A stretch of 64,000 nucleotides of DNA from Clostridia bacterium (GTDB lineage: Bacteria; Bacillota; Clostridia; Christensenellales; Borkfalkiaceae): assembly GCA_017465145.1 (NCBI GenBank), contig JAFTWU010000009.1, positions 124,001-188,000 of the forward strand. Direction: 5' to 3'. Shown piece by piece: positions 44,267-54,480 of the stretch. The notes beneath the pieces are model-generated. The model did no database searches, was not told where the DNA came from, and was given only the letters and a program-made list of their open reading frames with translations. Positions within the stretch are counted from its first letter, which is position 1. Every line of letters starts with the position of its first letter. Both the position numbers and the translations under genes were made by a program.

Positions 44267-44986
44267 ATGGTAAGATTAACTGTAACGGAAAATGAAAAAG
44301 CAAGTTCAAATTTATTGTATATCCAATCTACGCTTGGCGAAATATTTTCGTCTAGCGGTGCAAGGATAAATTTAGAACCTTGTAAAAATAGGGCGATATT
44401 AAATATCGATTGCCCAGAATCGTATGCGGAAATTATTCGTGCGGAAGTGTTTGATAAAATTGCCGAAATAGTATCGGTAAAATATAAATACGATTTTTTT
44501 AGCGAAAGGGTAAAGACGGTAGGGCTTAATCCAACGGAAAAAGAACTATTACTAACGGGGTTAATTGCCGCCGACTTTAAAGAAGATAAAAGGTACGCTT
44601 TTTCTAAGTTACCCGTTGACTTTGAAGTTGCTATCGACGGTGCGTTTAACTTTAGAATGCAACCTATGAAAAGTAAATGGAAAGAAATAGTAGAATACGT
44701 TCCGCTAACCTTTTTGCCAAGTCAACTTAAAGACTTTGTAACCTTTTTGCTTGAAAACAAGAAAAAGCGCGTTTACGTTGACAACGGCAAGGTATACGAT
44801 AGCCATTATAGAAGGCTAAAACGGTGTCAACTGCTTGGCAAAAGCGAAGTAAAAATCGTGCGCGAAGTGTTGCTATCTAATTGTGGAGAAGTGGAACTTT
44901 GCGGTGAAATACCATCTGCCGACGAATATTTTATTAAAGAATTTTTTGGCGATAGAGTGTATTTTTCAAAAAATTATACCAACTAG
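44267..44986 (+). CDS. YtxC-like sporulation protein
   Basis: 239 aa, soluble. The layout suits YtxC: an N-terminal region, then FNFRMQPMKSKWKEIVEYV followed by FLPSQLKDFVTFLLENKKKRVYVDN. In Bacillus subtilis ytxC lies directly before thrS, and here thrS is the next housekeeping gene. Function in the family is unclear. The assignment rests on weak sequence pattern plus synteny. A GCGGAGCG site precedes ATG 44267. Confidence 0.55.
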   Translation: MVRLTVTENEKASSNLLYIQSTLGEIFSSSGARINLEPCKNRAILNIDCPESYAEIIRAEVFDKIAEIVSVKYKYDFFSERVKTVGLNPTEKELLLTGLIAADFKEDKRYAFSKLPVDFEVAIDGAFNFRMQPMKSKWKEIVEYVPLTFLPSQLKDFVTFLLENKKKRVYVDNGKVYDSHYRRLKRCQLLGKSEVKIVREVLLSNCGEVELCGEIPSADEYFIKEFFGDRVYFSKNYTN

Positions 44987-45081
44987 CGTGACTAATCCGT
45001 GTAAAATTTACCGCAAAATAAACTGAAAATGAACTGATTAAATTTAAGCAACTTATAAGCCGTATAAAAGGGCAAATGCCG

Positions 45082-45111
45082 TTGACTTTTTTCTATTTAA
45101 GGGTGTACAAT
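45082..45111 (+). promoter_or_regulatory. Promoter for the BspA-like gene
   Basis: TTGACT, 18-bp spacer, TACAAT, with an AGGAGAG ribosome binding site downstream. Confidence 0.65.
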
Positions 45112-45147
45112 ATTAAAAAGTAAAAACAAAGTTTTTAGGAGAGAAAG

Positions 45148-46371
45148 ATGAAAAAGTTTTTAACGGCTTTAACTCTTGTTTCAGTTTTGGTTTTAGGCAC
45201 GTCCTTTGCAGGTTGTGGCTGTGAACACGTTACGGGCGAATGGCAAATTGACGATAACAACCACTATAAAGTGTGTTCAATTTGTGGCGAAAACGTTGAC
45301 GTAGCAAGCCACTCTTACGAAGAAGGCGAATGCACGGTTTGTGGCAAACTTGAACCGATTGCGGGCAGTTTAGGTTTAACCTATTCATATTACGATTATA
45401 CAAACACTTCTTATAAAGTTACGGGGCTTGGCACTTGCGAAGATGCCGTTGTTAGTATCCCCGCCGAATTTGCTGGTAAACCCGTAGTTGCAATAGCTAA
45501 CAACGCGTTCGTAAGAGATTATCATAAAGCGGAAAACGTAACTAAATTTATTATTCCAAGTTCAGTAAAAGAAATAGGCGCATACGCTTTCCAATATAGA
45601 CAAAGTGAAGTTGTATTCGACAACCCCACAATTACCGAAATAGGTAAAGATGCGTTTGCTCAATTTAACGGACCAGCTATCACTATTCCTAATACGGTAG
45701 AAAGAATATGTGATTCTGCATTTTCTCTTAACGGTAACGCGATAAGTTACGTAATACCTAATTCGGTAAAAGTTATCGAAACTTACGCTTTTGGTAATTG
45801 CAGTAAATTGCAATCTGTAACCTTTGAAGATAACGCCCAAGTAGAAGAAATCGGTTGTAATATTTTTAACGATTGCGAAAATATGTCTACCTTTGAAATT
45901 CCCGCATCAGTTAAGCGTTTAACGTGTCACGACCAATATTATCTAAATAACGATAACGGCTCGTTTGAAGATGCTGGCGAAATGATAATTACCTTTGAAG
46001 AAGGCTCTCAACTAGAATTTATCGGCCACTACTGGTTCTTAGCAACCGAAGGCACTATCTTCTTGCCAGAAGGCTATACCGTAATTGATGATAGAGCGCT
46101 TTACGGCACGGTTGGTGCAAATATCGTTGTACCTGCAACCGTTACCGAAATAAAAGAAGGTGGCTTATCTTCTTACGATGCATACTACAACGTTTTCTAT
46201 CCACAAAAAGTATTCTTTATGGGTACTAGAACTCAATGGGAAGCAATCACCGTTGTAACTACCGAATATGCAGGGATAACCTATAACAAATCTCTAGGTG
46301 AACTTACCACCGTTTACTGTGCAGGCGAATGGTCGCTAGTTGACGGTGTACCTACCCCCAACGCTAACTAA
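45148..46371 (+). CDS. BspA-like leucine-rich-repeat surface lipoprotein
   Basis: 407 aa. Lipoprotein signal with lipobox SFAGC (Cys22-23 region), then two short Cys/His-containing segments (HYKVCSICGENV, ECTVCGKLE). BspA-type leucine-rich repeats follow (FIIPSSVKEIGAYAFQ, AITIPNTVERICDSAF, SYVIPNSVKVIETYAFGN), and a C-terminal segment without an anchor. These repeats are typical of cell-surface proteins of gut bacteria that bind host or bacterial partners. It is inserted between ytxC and thrS with its own promoter and terminator. Confidence 0.85.
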   Translation: MKKFLTALTLVSVLVLGTSFAGCGCEHVTGEWQIDDNNHYKVCSICGENVDVASHSYEEGECTVCGKLEPIAGSLGLTYSYYDYTNTSYKVTGLGTCEDAVVSIPAEFAGKPVVAIANNAFVRDYHKAENVTKFIIPSSVKEIGAYAFQYRQSEVVFDNPTITEIGKDAFAQFNGPAITIPNTVERICDSAFSLNGNAISYVIPNSVKVIETYAFGNCSKLQSVTFEDNAQVEEIGCNIFNDCENMSTFEIPASVKRLTCHDQYYLNNDNGSFEDAGEMIITFEEGSQLEFIGHYWFLATEGTIFLPEGYTVIDDRALYGTVGANIVVPATVTEIKEGGLSSYDAYYNVFYPQKVFFMGTRTQWEAITVVTTEYAGITYNKSLGELTTVYCAGEWSLVDGVPTPNAN

Positions 46372-46401
46372 TCTAGTAAATCTAAAAATAATTTTTAACA
46401 T

Positions 46402-46433
46402 AAAGCGCCGTTAAAATTTACACGGCGCTTTTA
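46402..46433 (+). terminator. Terminator after the BspA-like gene
   Basis: AAAGCGCCGT and ACGGCGCTTT, 10-bp stem, T tract. Confidence 0.88.
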
Positions 46434-46505
46434 CTTTGCTCTTTTTGACACACAACTTTTAATATGCGCCTTTTGATGGGCAAAAGTTTTATTTTGCAAA
46501 AACGG

Positions 46506-46534
46506 TTGACAAAATTTTTCTAAAGGTTTAATAT
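46506..46534 (+). promoter_or_regulatory. Sigma-A promoter of thrS
   Basis: TTGACA, 17-bp spacer, TAATAT, about 30 nt before the T-box stem I. Confidence 0.75.
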
Positions 46535-46540
46535 ATCTAT

Positions 46541-46812
46541 ACAAAGTTAATATCCTATTTTTTCAGACAAGTAGTTACCTTTAACCTTTTAAGAGAGCGG
46601 GTGGTTGGTGCAAACCCGTAAGGCAAGGCAAATGAAACCACTGTTAAAGGGTACGTTACCGCTTTCGTTAAAGCGGATAAGAGTGGTCGCGCGCAAATTA
46701 TAAACGGCTATATTGATAAACGGCTAAATGGTTTATAAAACGCACGGCAATTAAGGTGGAAACGCGGATTTATTCGTCCTTAAAGCATTTGCTTTAAGGA
46801 TTTTTTATTTTT
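46541..46812 (+). promoter_or_regulatory. T-box riboswitch controlling thrS
   Basis: Senses uncharged tRNA-Thr. Stem I arms TACCTTTAAC and GTTAAAGGGTA enclose AGAGAGC, the GGTTGGTGCAAACC loops, and an internal loop with GAAACCACT, where ACC (46637-46639) or ACT is the Thr specifier codon. The T-box element is AAGGTGGAAACGCGG (46753-46767), a variant of the canonical AGGGTGGNACCGCGG. Its TGGA can pair with a UCCA tRNA end. The terminator TCCTTAAAGC/GCTTTAAGGA plus T6 is at 46777-46806. Uncharged tRNA should stabilise the antiterminator and switch thrS on. Confidence 0.92.
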
Positions 46813-46878
46813 TAAGACAATGCGCTTTGCTATTAATTAAATATTGAAAGATATAGTAAAGCGTTAAAGGAGAGTATT

Positions 46879-48810
46879 ATGAAAATCACCCTAAAAGACG
46901 GTTCCGTAATGGAATTTGACAGCGCGGTATCAGTTGGCGATATTGCAAAACAAATTTCAGAAGGGCTATATCGCAACGCCGTATGTGGCAAAGTTAACGG
47001 CGAACTTGTCGATTTATCTTTCGTTGTAGAAAACGACGCTAATTTAGAAATCGTAACCTTAAACGATAAAGAAGGTTTGCAAGTTTACCGCCATACCTGT
47101 TCACACGTTTTGGCGCAAGCGGTAAAGAACATTTATCCCACTTCTAAACTTGCAATCGGGCCTACGATTGACAACGGCTTTTACTATGATATCGAATTCA
47201 AAACGCCTATCACTCAAGCCGATTTAACTAAAATTGAAAATGAAATGAAAGCCATAATCAAGGCTAATTATCCTATTGAAAGAATAGTATATAACAAGCG
47301 TGACGCGGTTAAAATTAACAAGAATTTCTCTGAACCATACAAGGTAGAACTCGTTAACGATTTGCCCGCAGGTAGCACTATTTCTTTCTATAAACAAGGG
47401 GACTTTATGGATTTATGCCGTGGTCCACACCTTCCTTCAACGGGCAAGATTAAGGCGTTCAAGTTAACTTCAATTACCGGTGCATATTGGCGCGGTAATG
47501 AAAAGAACAAAATGCTTACCCGTATTTACGGCACGGCTTTTGCTAAAAAGAGCGAACTTGACGAATACCTTGCATATATGGAAGAAATCAAAAAGCGCGA
47601 CCATAACAAACTTGGCAGAGAACTTGGTATATTTATGACCGAAGACGTAATCGGTCAAGGCTTACCACTACTTATGCCAAAGGGCGCAAAGATGATTCAA
47701 ATTCTATCACGTTTTGTAGAAGATGAAGAAGAAAAGCGTGGCTTTATGATTACCAAAACGCCATATATGGCAAAAAACGACTTGTATCGCATATCAGGGC
47801 ATTGGGACCACTACCGCGACAAGATGTTTATTTTGGGTGATGAAAACTCTCCCGAAGCAATGGCACTCCGCCCAATGACGTGTCCTTTCCAATACCAAAT
47901 TTATAAAAACGGCTTAAAGAGTTACCGCGACTTACCTTGTCGTTATAGTGAAACTGCAACCTTATTTAGAAAGGAAGCAAGCGGTGAAATGCACGGCCTT
48001 ATCCGTGTTCGCCAATTCACGCTAAGCGACGGACATATCGTTTGTACCCCCGAACAAGTTGAAGAAGAATTTAAGCGTTGTCTAGACTTAAGTTACTATC
48101 TCTTAGAATGTATGGGTATGAAAGAAGACGTAACTTTCCGCTTTAGCAAGCGCGGCAAATCTAACAAGGAAAAATATATCGACAACGACAAGGCGTGGAA
48201 CGAAACTGAAGCGCTTATGAAAAAGATTTTAGACAATATCGGTCTAGAATACGTTGAAGCAGACGATGAAGCGGCTTTCTACGGTCCTAAACTAGACGTT
48301 CAAAGTAAAAACGTATACGGCAAAGAAGACACCATCATCACTATTCAACTTGACTTTGCGGCAGCACACAGTTTCGATATGACCTATATTGATGAAAACG
48401 GCGAAAAGAAATATCCTTTCGTAATTCACCGCTCTTCAATCGGTTGCTACGAACGTACTTTGGCAATGCTTATTGAAAAATACGCGGGCGCTTTCCCACT
48501 TTGGATTTGTCCCACTCAAGTTAAGGTTTTAAGTTTAACTGATAGAACGGCAGACTACGCTAAAAAGATTGTAGACAAACTCTTAATGGCAGGTCTCCGT
48601 GCAGAAGTTGACGTAAGAAACGAAAAAATCGGTTACAAAATCCGTGAAGCACAACTTGAAAAAATTCCTTATATGTTCATCGTTGGCGATAAGGAAATGG
48701 AAGAAGGCACCGTTGCAGTTCGTTCACGTAAAGAAGGCGACCTTGGTGCTATGAAACTAGAAGATATCACCGCAAGACTTGTTGAAGAAGATAGAACTAA
48801 AAAAGTTTAA
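46879..48810 (+). CDS. thrS: Threonyl-tRNA synthetase
   Basis: Class II synthetase, 643 aa. Domains in order: TGS (residues 1-60), editing domain with HTCSHVLAQAVK (HxxxH), catalytic core with MTCPFQYQIY, RKEASGEMHGLIRVRQFT and HRSSIGCYERTLAMLIEKY, and a C-terminal anticodon-binding domain (LWICPTQVKVLSL). AAAGGAGAG ribosome binding site. Controlled by the T-box leader. Confidence 0.98.
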   Translation: MKITLKDGSVMEFDSAVSVGDIAKQISEGLYRNAVCGKVNGELVDLSFVVENDANLEIVTLNDKEGLQVYRHTCSHVLAQAVKNIYPTSKLAIGPTIDNGFYYDIEFKTPITQADLTKIENEMKAIIKANYPIERIVYNKRDAVKINKNFSEPYKVELVNDLPAGSTISFYKQGDFMDLCRGPHLPSTGKIKAFKLTSITGAYWRGNEKNKMLTRIYGTAFAKKSELDEYLAYMEEIKKRDHNKLGRELGIFMTEDVIGQGLPLLMPKGAKMIQILSRFVEDEEEKRGFMITKTPYMAKNDLYRISGHWDHYRDKMFILGDENSPEAMALRPMTCPFQYQIYKNGLKSYRDLPCRYSETATLFRKEASGEMHGLIRVRQFTLSDGHIVCTPEQVEEEFKRCLDLSYYLLECMGMKEDVTFRFSKRGKSNKEKYIDNDKAWNETEALMKKILDNIGLEYVEADDEAAFYGPKLDVQSKNVYGKEDTIITIQLDFAAAHSFDMTYIDENGEKKYPFVIHRSSIGCYERTLAMLIEKYAGAFPLWICPTQVKVLSLTDRTADYAKKIVDKLLMAGLRAEVDVRNEKIGYKIREAQLEKIPYMFIVGDKEMEEGTVAVRSRKEGDLGAMKLEDITARLVEEDRTKKV

Positions 48811-48862
48811 TTTTCTAAACGCCTAATTAAATACAGCAAAAAGGCAGTATAAAAGTATCATA

Positions 48863-48895
48863 AAAGCCCATCTTAATCGGTGGGCTTTATCTTTT
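48863..48895 (+). terminator. Terminator after thrS
   Basis: AAAGCCCA and TGGGCTTT stem with a 10-nt loop; the T tract is interrupted. Confidence 0.7.
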
Positions 48896-48928
48896 AATAA
48901 AAGATAAAATGGTAAAAATAATAAATAG

Positions 48929-48957
48929 TTGACTTTTTCGTTTAAATTAATTATTAT
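48929..48957 (+). promoter_or_regulatory. Sigma-A promoter giving a leaderless trkA mRNA
   Basis: TTGACT, 17-bp spacer, TATTAT. The trkA ATG is 7 nt after the -10 hexamer and no ribosome binding site fits between. Confidence 0.75.
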
Positions 48958-48964
48958 ATAAGAT

Positions 48965-50317
48965 ATGAATATCATTATTGCAGGTGTCGGCAAAATAGGC
49001 GGCACGTTAGTAGAAAACTTTGTAAGAGAAAAACACGACGTTATCGTTATAGATATCGACAGAAACGCCGTTGAAAAAATCGTTAACGAATATGACGTTA
49101 AGGGTGTAATCGGCGGTGGTTTAGAGCGCGATATTTTAGACGAAGCGGGCATTACCGATGCAGATATGTTTATAGCGTGCACAAATCGTGACGAAATGAA
49201 CATTTTATCTTGCGTTCTTGCTAAAAAACTTGGCGCAAAAAACACCGTTGCGCGCGTTCGCGATCCGGAATATTTTAAGGAAATGGAAAATATGCAAAAG
49301 GATTTGGGGTTAGATTTAGTCTTTAACCCAGAACGCAGAACTGCCATTGCCATAGAAAACTTGTTAAAATTCCCCGCGGCTATCAATATTGAGAATTTTG
49401 CATCTGGCAAAGCGGTTATGGCGGAATTTATATTATCAAATACCTGCACCTTAGTTGGCAAAACGCTTATAGAAGTTTCCGCTATCCTTGGACAAAAGGT
49501 GCTATTCGGCATGGTTCAACGTGAAAATAAAGTGTTTATTCCGCGTGGTGACTTTGTGTTGCAAGCGGGGGACGTCGTTCACGTTATCGGTCCTGAAAAG
49601 GATATAACCGCTTTCTTTAAGCAAATTAAATTATATAAGCACCCCGCTAAAAGCGTTCTTATCGTTGGTGGTGGCAAGGTTTCTTATTATTTGGCGTCAA
49701 TTCTTATTAAAAACAAGGTAGACGTTAAAATTATAGAACAAAACGAAGCAAGGTGTGTTGAACTTTCCGAACTTATTCCAGAAACCACCGTTATTTGTGG
49801 CGACGGCACCGACCAAAGCGTGTTAGAAGAAGAAAGTTTTAAAAATGCCGATGCACTAGTTTCATTAACGGGATTTGACGAAGGCAACGTTATGATATCA
49901 CTTTATGCAACGCAAAAAAAGGTTGATAAAGTTATCACTAAGGTAGACCGCGCGTCAGTTATGAAAATGGTAAAAACACTTGGGCTTGGCACGGTAGTTT
50001 CACCGCAAAATGCAACTGCCGACCATATTATCGGGTTCGTAAGGGCAAACAAGACTGATGAAAGCAAAGGTATAAACACCTTTTATAAATTAAACGACAA
50101 CGCCGAAGCGCTTGAATTCGTCGTAGGTACAAACTTTAAGCATAGCGATAAACCCTTAAAAGAATTAAAGGTTAAAAAGAACGCCCTTATCGGCGCTATA
50201 GTTCGTGGTGATAAGTTTATTCTACCTGCGGGCGATACGACTATTCATGCGGGCGACAAGGTAATAATAGTTACCACAATTAAAGGTATTACCGAATTAA
50301 AACAGGTTTTTAAGTAA
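48965..50317 (+). CDS. trkA: Trk system potassium uptake regulatory subunit TrkA
   Basis: Cytoplasmic gating ring of the TrkH K+ channel. 450 aa, tandem RCK form. The first NAD-binding domain has IIIAGVGKIGGTLVENF, the second SVLIVGGGKVSYYLASIL, and each is followed by a TrkA-C domain. Starts at ATG 48965 with no leader. It is followed after 3 bp by trkH, so the two subunits are co-expressed. Confidence 0.95.
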   Translation: MNIIIAGVGKIGGTLVENFVREKHDVIVIDIDRNAVEKIVNEYDVKGVIGGGLERDILDEAGITDADMFIACTNRDEMNILSCVLAKKLGAKNTVARVRDPEYFKEMENMQKDLGLDLVFNPERRTAIAIENLLKFPAAINIENFASGKAVMAEFILSNTCTLVGKTLIEVSAILGQKVLFGMVQRENKVFIPRGDFVLQAGDVVHVIGPEKDITAFFKQIKLYKHPAKSVLIVGGGKVSYYLASILIKNKVDVKIIEQNEARCVELSELIPETTVICGDGTDQSVLEEESFKNADALVSLTGFDEGNVMISLYATQKKVDKVITKVDRASVMKMVKTLGLGTVVSPQNATADHIIGFVRANKTDESKGINTFYKLNDNAEALEFVVGTNFKHSDKPLKELKVKKNALIGAIVRGDKFILPAGDTTIHAGDKVIIVTTIKGITELKQVFK

Positions 50318-50320
50318 GAT

Positions 50321-51778
50321 ATGAATTATAGATTAGTTTTGAACACGATAGGCAAAGTAATGCTATTTTTGGCGTTATTTATGTGTATTCCGCTACTAGT
50401 TGGCGTAATTTATAAAGAAAGCACCTTTTGGTCGTTCACCGCGCCTATCATAATACTTGCCGTGCTTGGCGGCGGACTTTCCTTTTTGAAAGTAAAAGAT
50501 AAAACCATCTACGCTAGAGAGGGGTTCGTTATCGTTGCGCTAGTATGGATAGTAATGTCGCTAGTTGGCGCACTTCCTTTTGTAATTAGCAAGTCGATTC
50601 CTAATTTTATAGACGCGTTTTTTGAAACGGTTTCAGGCTTTACTACAACGGGTTCTACAGTATACGATTTTAACACCCTTATGCCAAAGAGCGTTATGTT
50701 TTGGCGTATATTTACCCATTGGCTAGGTGGTATGGGCGTGCTTGTTTTAGTGCTCGCAATATTGCCAAGCGACGGTAGTGCCATGCATATTTATCGTGCG
50801 GAATCTCCAGGGCCGTCTGCATCTAAACTAGTTTCTAAAATGCGTTATACCGCGCGAATATTGTATCTAATGTATATAGCGTTAACACTAATAGAAACAA
50901 TATTGCTTTATATTGGTGGATTAAGCTTTTACGATAGTCTATTACACGCCTTTTCAACAGCAGGAACGGGTGGTTTTAGCGTTTATTCAAACAGTATTGC
51001 CCATTTTAACAGCACTTTCGTGGAAATGGTTATAGCTGTTTTTATGGTACTTTTTGGTATTAACTTCAACGTTTTTTATTTGATAATTGTTGGGAAAATA
51101 TTAAAAGGGATAAAGAGTGAAGAATTTTTAGTATATTTAGGCGTTGTTTTAGCGTCTACAATTGCAATAGCCATCAACATAATATCTATAGCGGGTAATT
51201 TTTGGCAAGCGTTACGTTTTTCTTTTTTCCAAGTTGCTTCGTTTGCCTCAACTACCGGTTTTTTTAGTGCCAATTTTGACAATTGGCCAGCTCTATCAAA
51301 GGCAATACTTTTATTCTTAACGATAATGGGCGCGTGTGGTGGCTCAACGGGTGGTGGCGTTAAAGTTTCAAGGCTTATAATTTTATTTAAGTCGGGGGTA
51401 AAAGATGTTAAAAAGGCAATCCACCCAAGGTCGGTTAACTCAATTAAATTTGAAGGGGAAGTCCTTCCTAGAGACGTTGAAAGAAACACTCGTACCTACT
51501 TTATAATTTGGGTTGCAATAGTAATAGTTTCAACGCTACTTTTATCACTTGACGGTTTCGACGCCGCGGGCGAAGGCTTATGGACGCATTTTTCCGCAAC
51601 CATAACTTGTCTTGGTAACGTAGGGCCAGGGCTTGCCAAGGTGATAGGTGCAACGGGCAGTTTCGCAGGGTATAACTGGTTTTCTAAACTAGTTCTTTGC
51701 TTTGATATGCTCGCGGGTAGGCTTGAAATTTTCCCCATGATTTTACTTTTTGCACCACGTACTTGGCGCAGAAATTAA
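50321..51778 (+). CDS. trkH: Trk-type potassium uptake membrane subunit TrkH
   Basis: K+ translocating subunit in the cell membrane. 485 aa with four M1-P-M2 repeats. Selectivity-filter-like glycines lie in SGFTTTGST, STAGTGGFSVY, ASFASTTGFFS and TCLGNVGPGL; the GACGGSTGGGVKVSR segment precedes the last repeat. Coupled to trkA. The intergenic gap is too short for a separate promoter. Confidence 0.95.
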   Translation: MNYRLVLNTIGKVMLFLALFMCIPLLVGVIYKESTFWSFTAPIIILAVLGGGLSFLKVKDKTIYAREGFVIVALVWIVMSLVGALPFVISKSIPNFIDAFFETVSGFTTTGSTVYDFNTLMPKSVMFWRIFTHWLGGMGVLVLVLAILPSDGSAMHIYRAESPGPSASKLVSKMRYTARILYLMYIALTLIETILLYIGGLSFYDSLLHAFSTAGTGGFSVYSNSIAHFNSTFVEMVIAVFMVLFGINFNVFYLIIVGKILKGIKSEEFLVYLGVVLASTIAIAINIISIAGNFWQALRFSFFQVASFASTTGFFSANFDNWPALSKAILLFLTIMGACGGSTGGGVKVSRLIILFKSGVKDVKKAIHPRSVNSIKFEGEVLPRDVERNTRTYFIIWVAIVIVSTLLLSLDGFDAAGEGLWTHFSATITCLGNVGPGLAKVIGATGSFAGYNWFSKLVLCFDMLAGRLEIFPMILLFAPRTWRRN

Positions 51779-51830
51779 AAATAAACTTAAAAACTAAAGC
51801 GTTAAATAAAAATAAACCAAAGGATTAAAT

Positions 51831-53504
51831 ATGGCTTATAAATCAGATATTGAAATTGCGCAAAGCGTAACCCCAAAACACATTACCGAAATTGCAAAAT
51901 CATGCGGTATTGACCAAAAGTATTTAGAACAATACGGCAACTATAAAGCAAAAATCGACCTTTCACTTCTTAAAGAAAGCAATCGTAAAAACGGTAAACT
52001 TATTTTAGTTACGGCAATAACCCCAACCCCTGCGGGCGAAGGCAAAACTACCACTACCATCGGTTTAGCAGACGGTCTTAAAAGACTTAATAAAAACGTT
52101 GTGGTTGCCCTTCGCGAACCTTCTTTAGGGCCCGTTTTCGGCGTTAAAGGTGGCGCGGCAGGTGGCGGATATGCGCAAGTAATTCCTATGGAAGATATAA
52201 ACTTGCACTTCACGGGCGATTTCCACGCGATAGGCGCGGCAAATAATCTTCTTGCAGCAATGCTTGACAACCATATTTACCAAGGTAACGCGCTTAATAT
52301 CGACCCAAGAAGAATCACTTGGCGCAGATGCGTTGATATGAACGACCGTCAACTTCGTTTCGTTGTAGACGGTTTAGGCGGTAAGGTAAACGGCGTTCCT
52401 AGAGAAGACGGCTACGACATTACCGTTGCAAGTGAAATTATGGCAATACTTTGTCTATCAAATTCTATTGACGACTTAAAAGATAGACTTTCTAAAATTA
52501 TCGTTGGCTATACCTATTCGGGCGCACCCGTAACGGCAGGCGACCTAAAGGCGCAAGGCGCAATGACGGCGCTACTTAAAGATGCGTTAAAGCCCAACCT
52601 TGTTCAAACGCTAGAAGGCACACCCGCCCTTGTTCACGGTGGTCCGTTTGCTAATATTGCACACGGTTGCAACAGCGTTATGGCAACTAAAACGGCGCTA
52701 AAACTTGGCGACTACGTTGTTACTGAAGCGGGCTTTGGTGCAGACCTTGGTGCAGAAAAATTCCTTGATATTAAATGCCGTTTCGCAGGCTTAAAACCAG
52801 ATGCGGTTGTAATAGTTGCAACTATCCGCGCGTTAAAGATGCACGGCGGTCTTGCTAAAACCGAACTTAACACGGAAAATCTAGAAGCGCTTGAAAAGGG
52901 CATACCCAACCTTTTACGCCACGTAAGTAACATTAAAAACGTATATAAATTGCCGTCGGTTGTTGCGGTTAATCGTTTCCCCACCGATACGGACAAGGAA
53001 GTTGAACTTATCATTGCAAAATGTAAAGAACTTGGCGTTAACGTCGTTCTATCAACCGTTTGGGGCGAAGGTGGTGCAGGTGGTATAGAAATGGCAAAAG
53101 AAGTTATTAATCTTTGCGAAAAGCAAAACGACTTTACTTTTGCATACGAACTAGACGGCACTATTGAAGAAAAGTTAAACGCTATCGCGGTAAAAGTATA
53201 CGGTGGCGAAGGTGCAGTTTTAACCGCAGAAGCAAAAAAACAAGCGGAAACACTAACCGAACTTGGCTTTGGCAATATGCCCGTATGCGTAGCAAAAACA
53301 CAATATTCTTTCTCTGACGATATGACTAAACTTGGCGCACCTGAAGGCTTTAAGATTACCGTAAGAAACCTAAAAGTATCTGCAGGCGCAGGCTTTATCG
53401 TTGCACTTACCGGCAATATTATGACTATGCCGGGGCTACCTAAAGTTCCCGCAGCGGAAAAAATAGACGTTGATTCTAACGGCGTAATTTCAGGTTTGTT
53501 CTAA
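51831..53504 (+). CDS. fhs: Formate-tetrahydrofolate ligase
   Basis: Makes 10-formyl-THF from formate, THF and ATP, a key C1 step in anaerobes. 557 aa, normal length. It shows [10 protein letters not shown], the P-loop [44 protein letters not shown] (quoted in part), [13 protein letters not shown] and [26 protein letters not shown] ribosome binding site. It complements thyA and folA elsewhere in the window in folate metabolism. No THF riboswitch fits in the 52-bp gap upstream. Confidence 0.97.
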   Translation: MAYKSDIEIAQSVTPKHITEIAKSCGIDQKYLEQYGNYKAKIDLSLLKESNRKNGKLILVTAITPTPAGEGKTTTTIGLADGLKRLNKNVVVALREPSLGPVFGVKGGAAGGGYAQVIPMEDINLHFTGDFHAIGAANNLLAAMLDNHIYQGNALNIDPRRITWRRCVDMNDRQLRFVVDGLGGKVNGVPREDGYDITVASEIMAILCLSNSIDDLKDRLSKIIVGYTYSGAPVTAGDLKAQGAMTALLKDALKPNLVQTLEGTPALVHGGPFANIAHGCNSVMATKTALKLGDYVVTEAGFGADLGAEKFLDIKCRFAGLKPDAVVIVATIRALKMHGGLAKTELNTENLEALEKGIPNLLRHVSNIKNVYKLPSVVAVNRFPTDTDKEVELIIAKCKELGVNVVLSTVWGEGGAGGIEMAKEVINLCEKQNDFTFAYELDGTIEEKLNAIAVKVYGGEGAVLTAEAKKQAETLTELGFGNMPVCVAKTQYSFSDDMTKLGAPEGFKITVRNLKVSAGAGFIVALTGNIMTMPGLPKVPAAEKIDVDSNGVISGLF

Positions 53505-53538
53505 AATAAACTTAAAAAGTAAAATTACCAAGGCACTT

Positions 53539-54432
53539 ATGAAAGGTTTAATTATAATTAATCCCTATAAAATACCATATAATAGTGTTATTCAGGCGGA
53601 ACGCTTATCTAAAGAGTTCCGCTCTTTTGGTGTTGAAGTTGATTTTGTAACCGATGGGTACACCCTTTGCCACGTTGACGGCAATAAAAATTTAACCCTT
53701 AAAAACCCCGTTGATTTTATAATTTATTTAGATAAAGATAAATATTTATCCGCAATGCTTGAAAAATGTGGCGCAAGGCTTTTTAACAGTCACAACGCTA
53801 TACGCATTTGTGATGATAAAGGGGATACCTATATCGCCCTTTCAAACAGCGGTGTAAATATGCCTAAAACGATTTTTGCCCCCGTTTGCTATAAAGATTC
53901 CGCTAATACCGATAAAGATTTTATTGAATATATTACAAGCAAACTAAACTTCCCTATCGTCGTTAAAGAAAGTTACGGCTCTATGGGTAAAGGTGTATAT
54001 CTTGCAAAAGATAAAGGGGAACTCATATCACTTTATAACGCCCTTAAAACCAAACCACACCTATATCAAAACCACGTTGGCAAGTCCCACGGAATAGATA
54101 TTCGCGTTATAGTTATCGGCAAAAAAGCGGTTGCTATAATGAAACGCGAAAATTTAACAGACTTCCGTTCTAACGTAGGGCTTGGCGGAAAGGGTTACCC
54201 ACTTGATATTAACGATAAAACGCTTGCACCCTTTATCGCTACTGCCGAAAAGGTCGCTGATATTATCAACCTTGACTATTGTGGGGTAGACCTTTTAATT
54301 GACGATAACGGCGCACCCGTCGTTTGTGAAGTTAACTCTAACGCCTTCTTTATGGAAATGGAAAGCGCAACGGGTATAAACGTTGCATCGCTATACGCAA
54401 AGCACGTTATAGATAGTGTAAATAAACTATAA
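53539..54432 (+). CDS. RimK-like ATP-grasp ligase
   Basis: 297 aa with an N-terminal pre-ATP-grasp domain and the ATP-grasp fold: FPIVVKESYGSMGKGVYL (ATP lysine and glycine loop), DIRVIVIGKKAVAIMKRE, DLLIDDNGAPVVCEVNSNAFF (Mg2+ ligands Glu and Asn). RimK-type enzymes join an amino acid to a carboxylate on a protein or small molecule. Related proteins make glutamyl, lysine or cofactor conjugates. No partner gene suggests the substrate. Follows fhs after 34 bp and may be co-transcribed. Confidence 0.85.
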   Translation: MKGLIIINPYKIPYNSVIQAERLSKEFRSFGVEVDFVTDGYTLCHVDGNKNLTLKNPVDFIIYLDKDKYLSAMLEKCGARLFNSHNAIRICDDKGDTYIALSNSGVNMPKTIFAPVCYKDSANTDKDFIEYITSKLNFPIVVKESYGSMGKGVYLAKDKGELISLYNALKTKPHLYQNHVGKSHGIDIRVIVIGKKAVAIMKRENLTDFRSNVGLGGKGYPLDINDKTLAPFIATAEKVADIINLDYCGVDLLIDDNGAPVVCEVNSNAFFMEMESATGINVASLYAKHVIDSVNKL

Positions 54433-54453
54433 AAAGATTTCATAATAAATAAC

Positions 54454-54480
54454 AAAGACTGCATACGGCAGTCTTTTTTC
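54454..54480 (+). terminator. Terminator after the RimK-like gene
   Basis: AAAGACTGC and GCAGTCTTT with a 5-nt loop and T6. Confidence 0.9.

Noticed and set aside
51779..51830. THF riboswitch before fhs
   Set aside because: The gap is too short and holds only a ribosome binding site.
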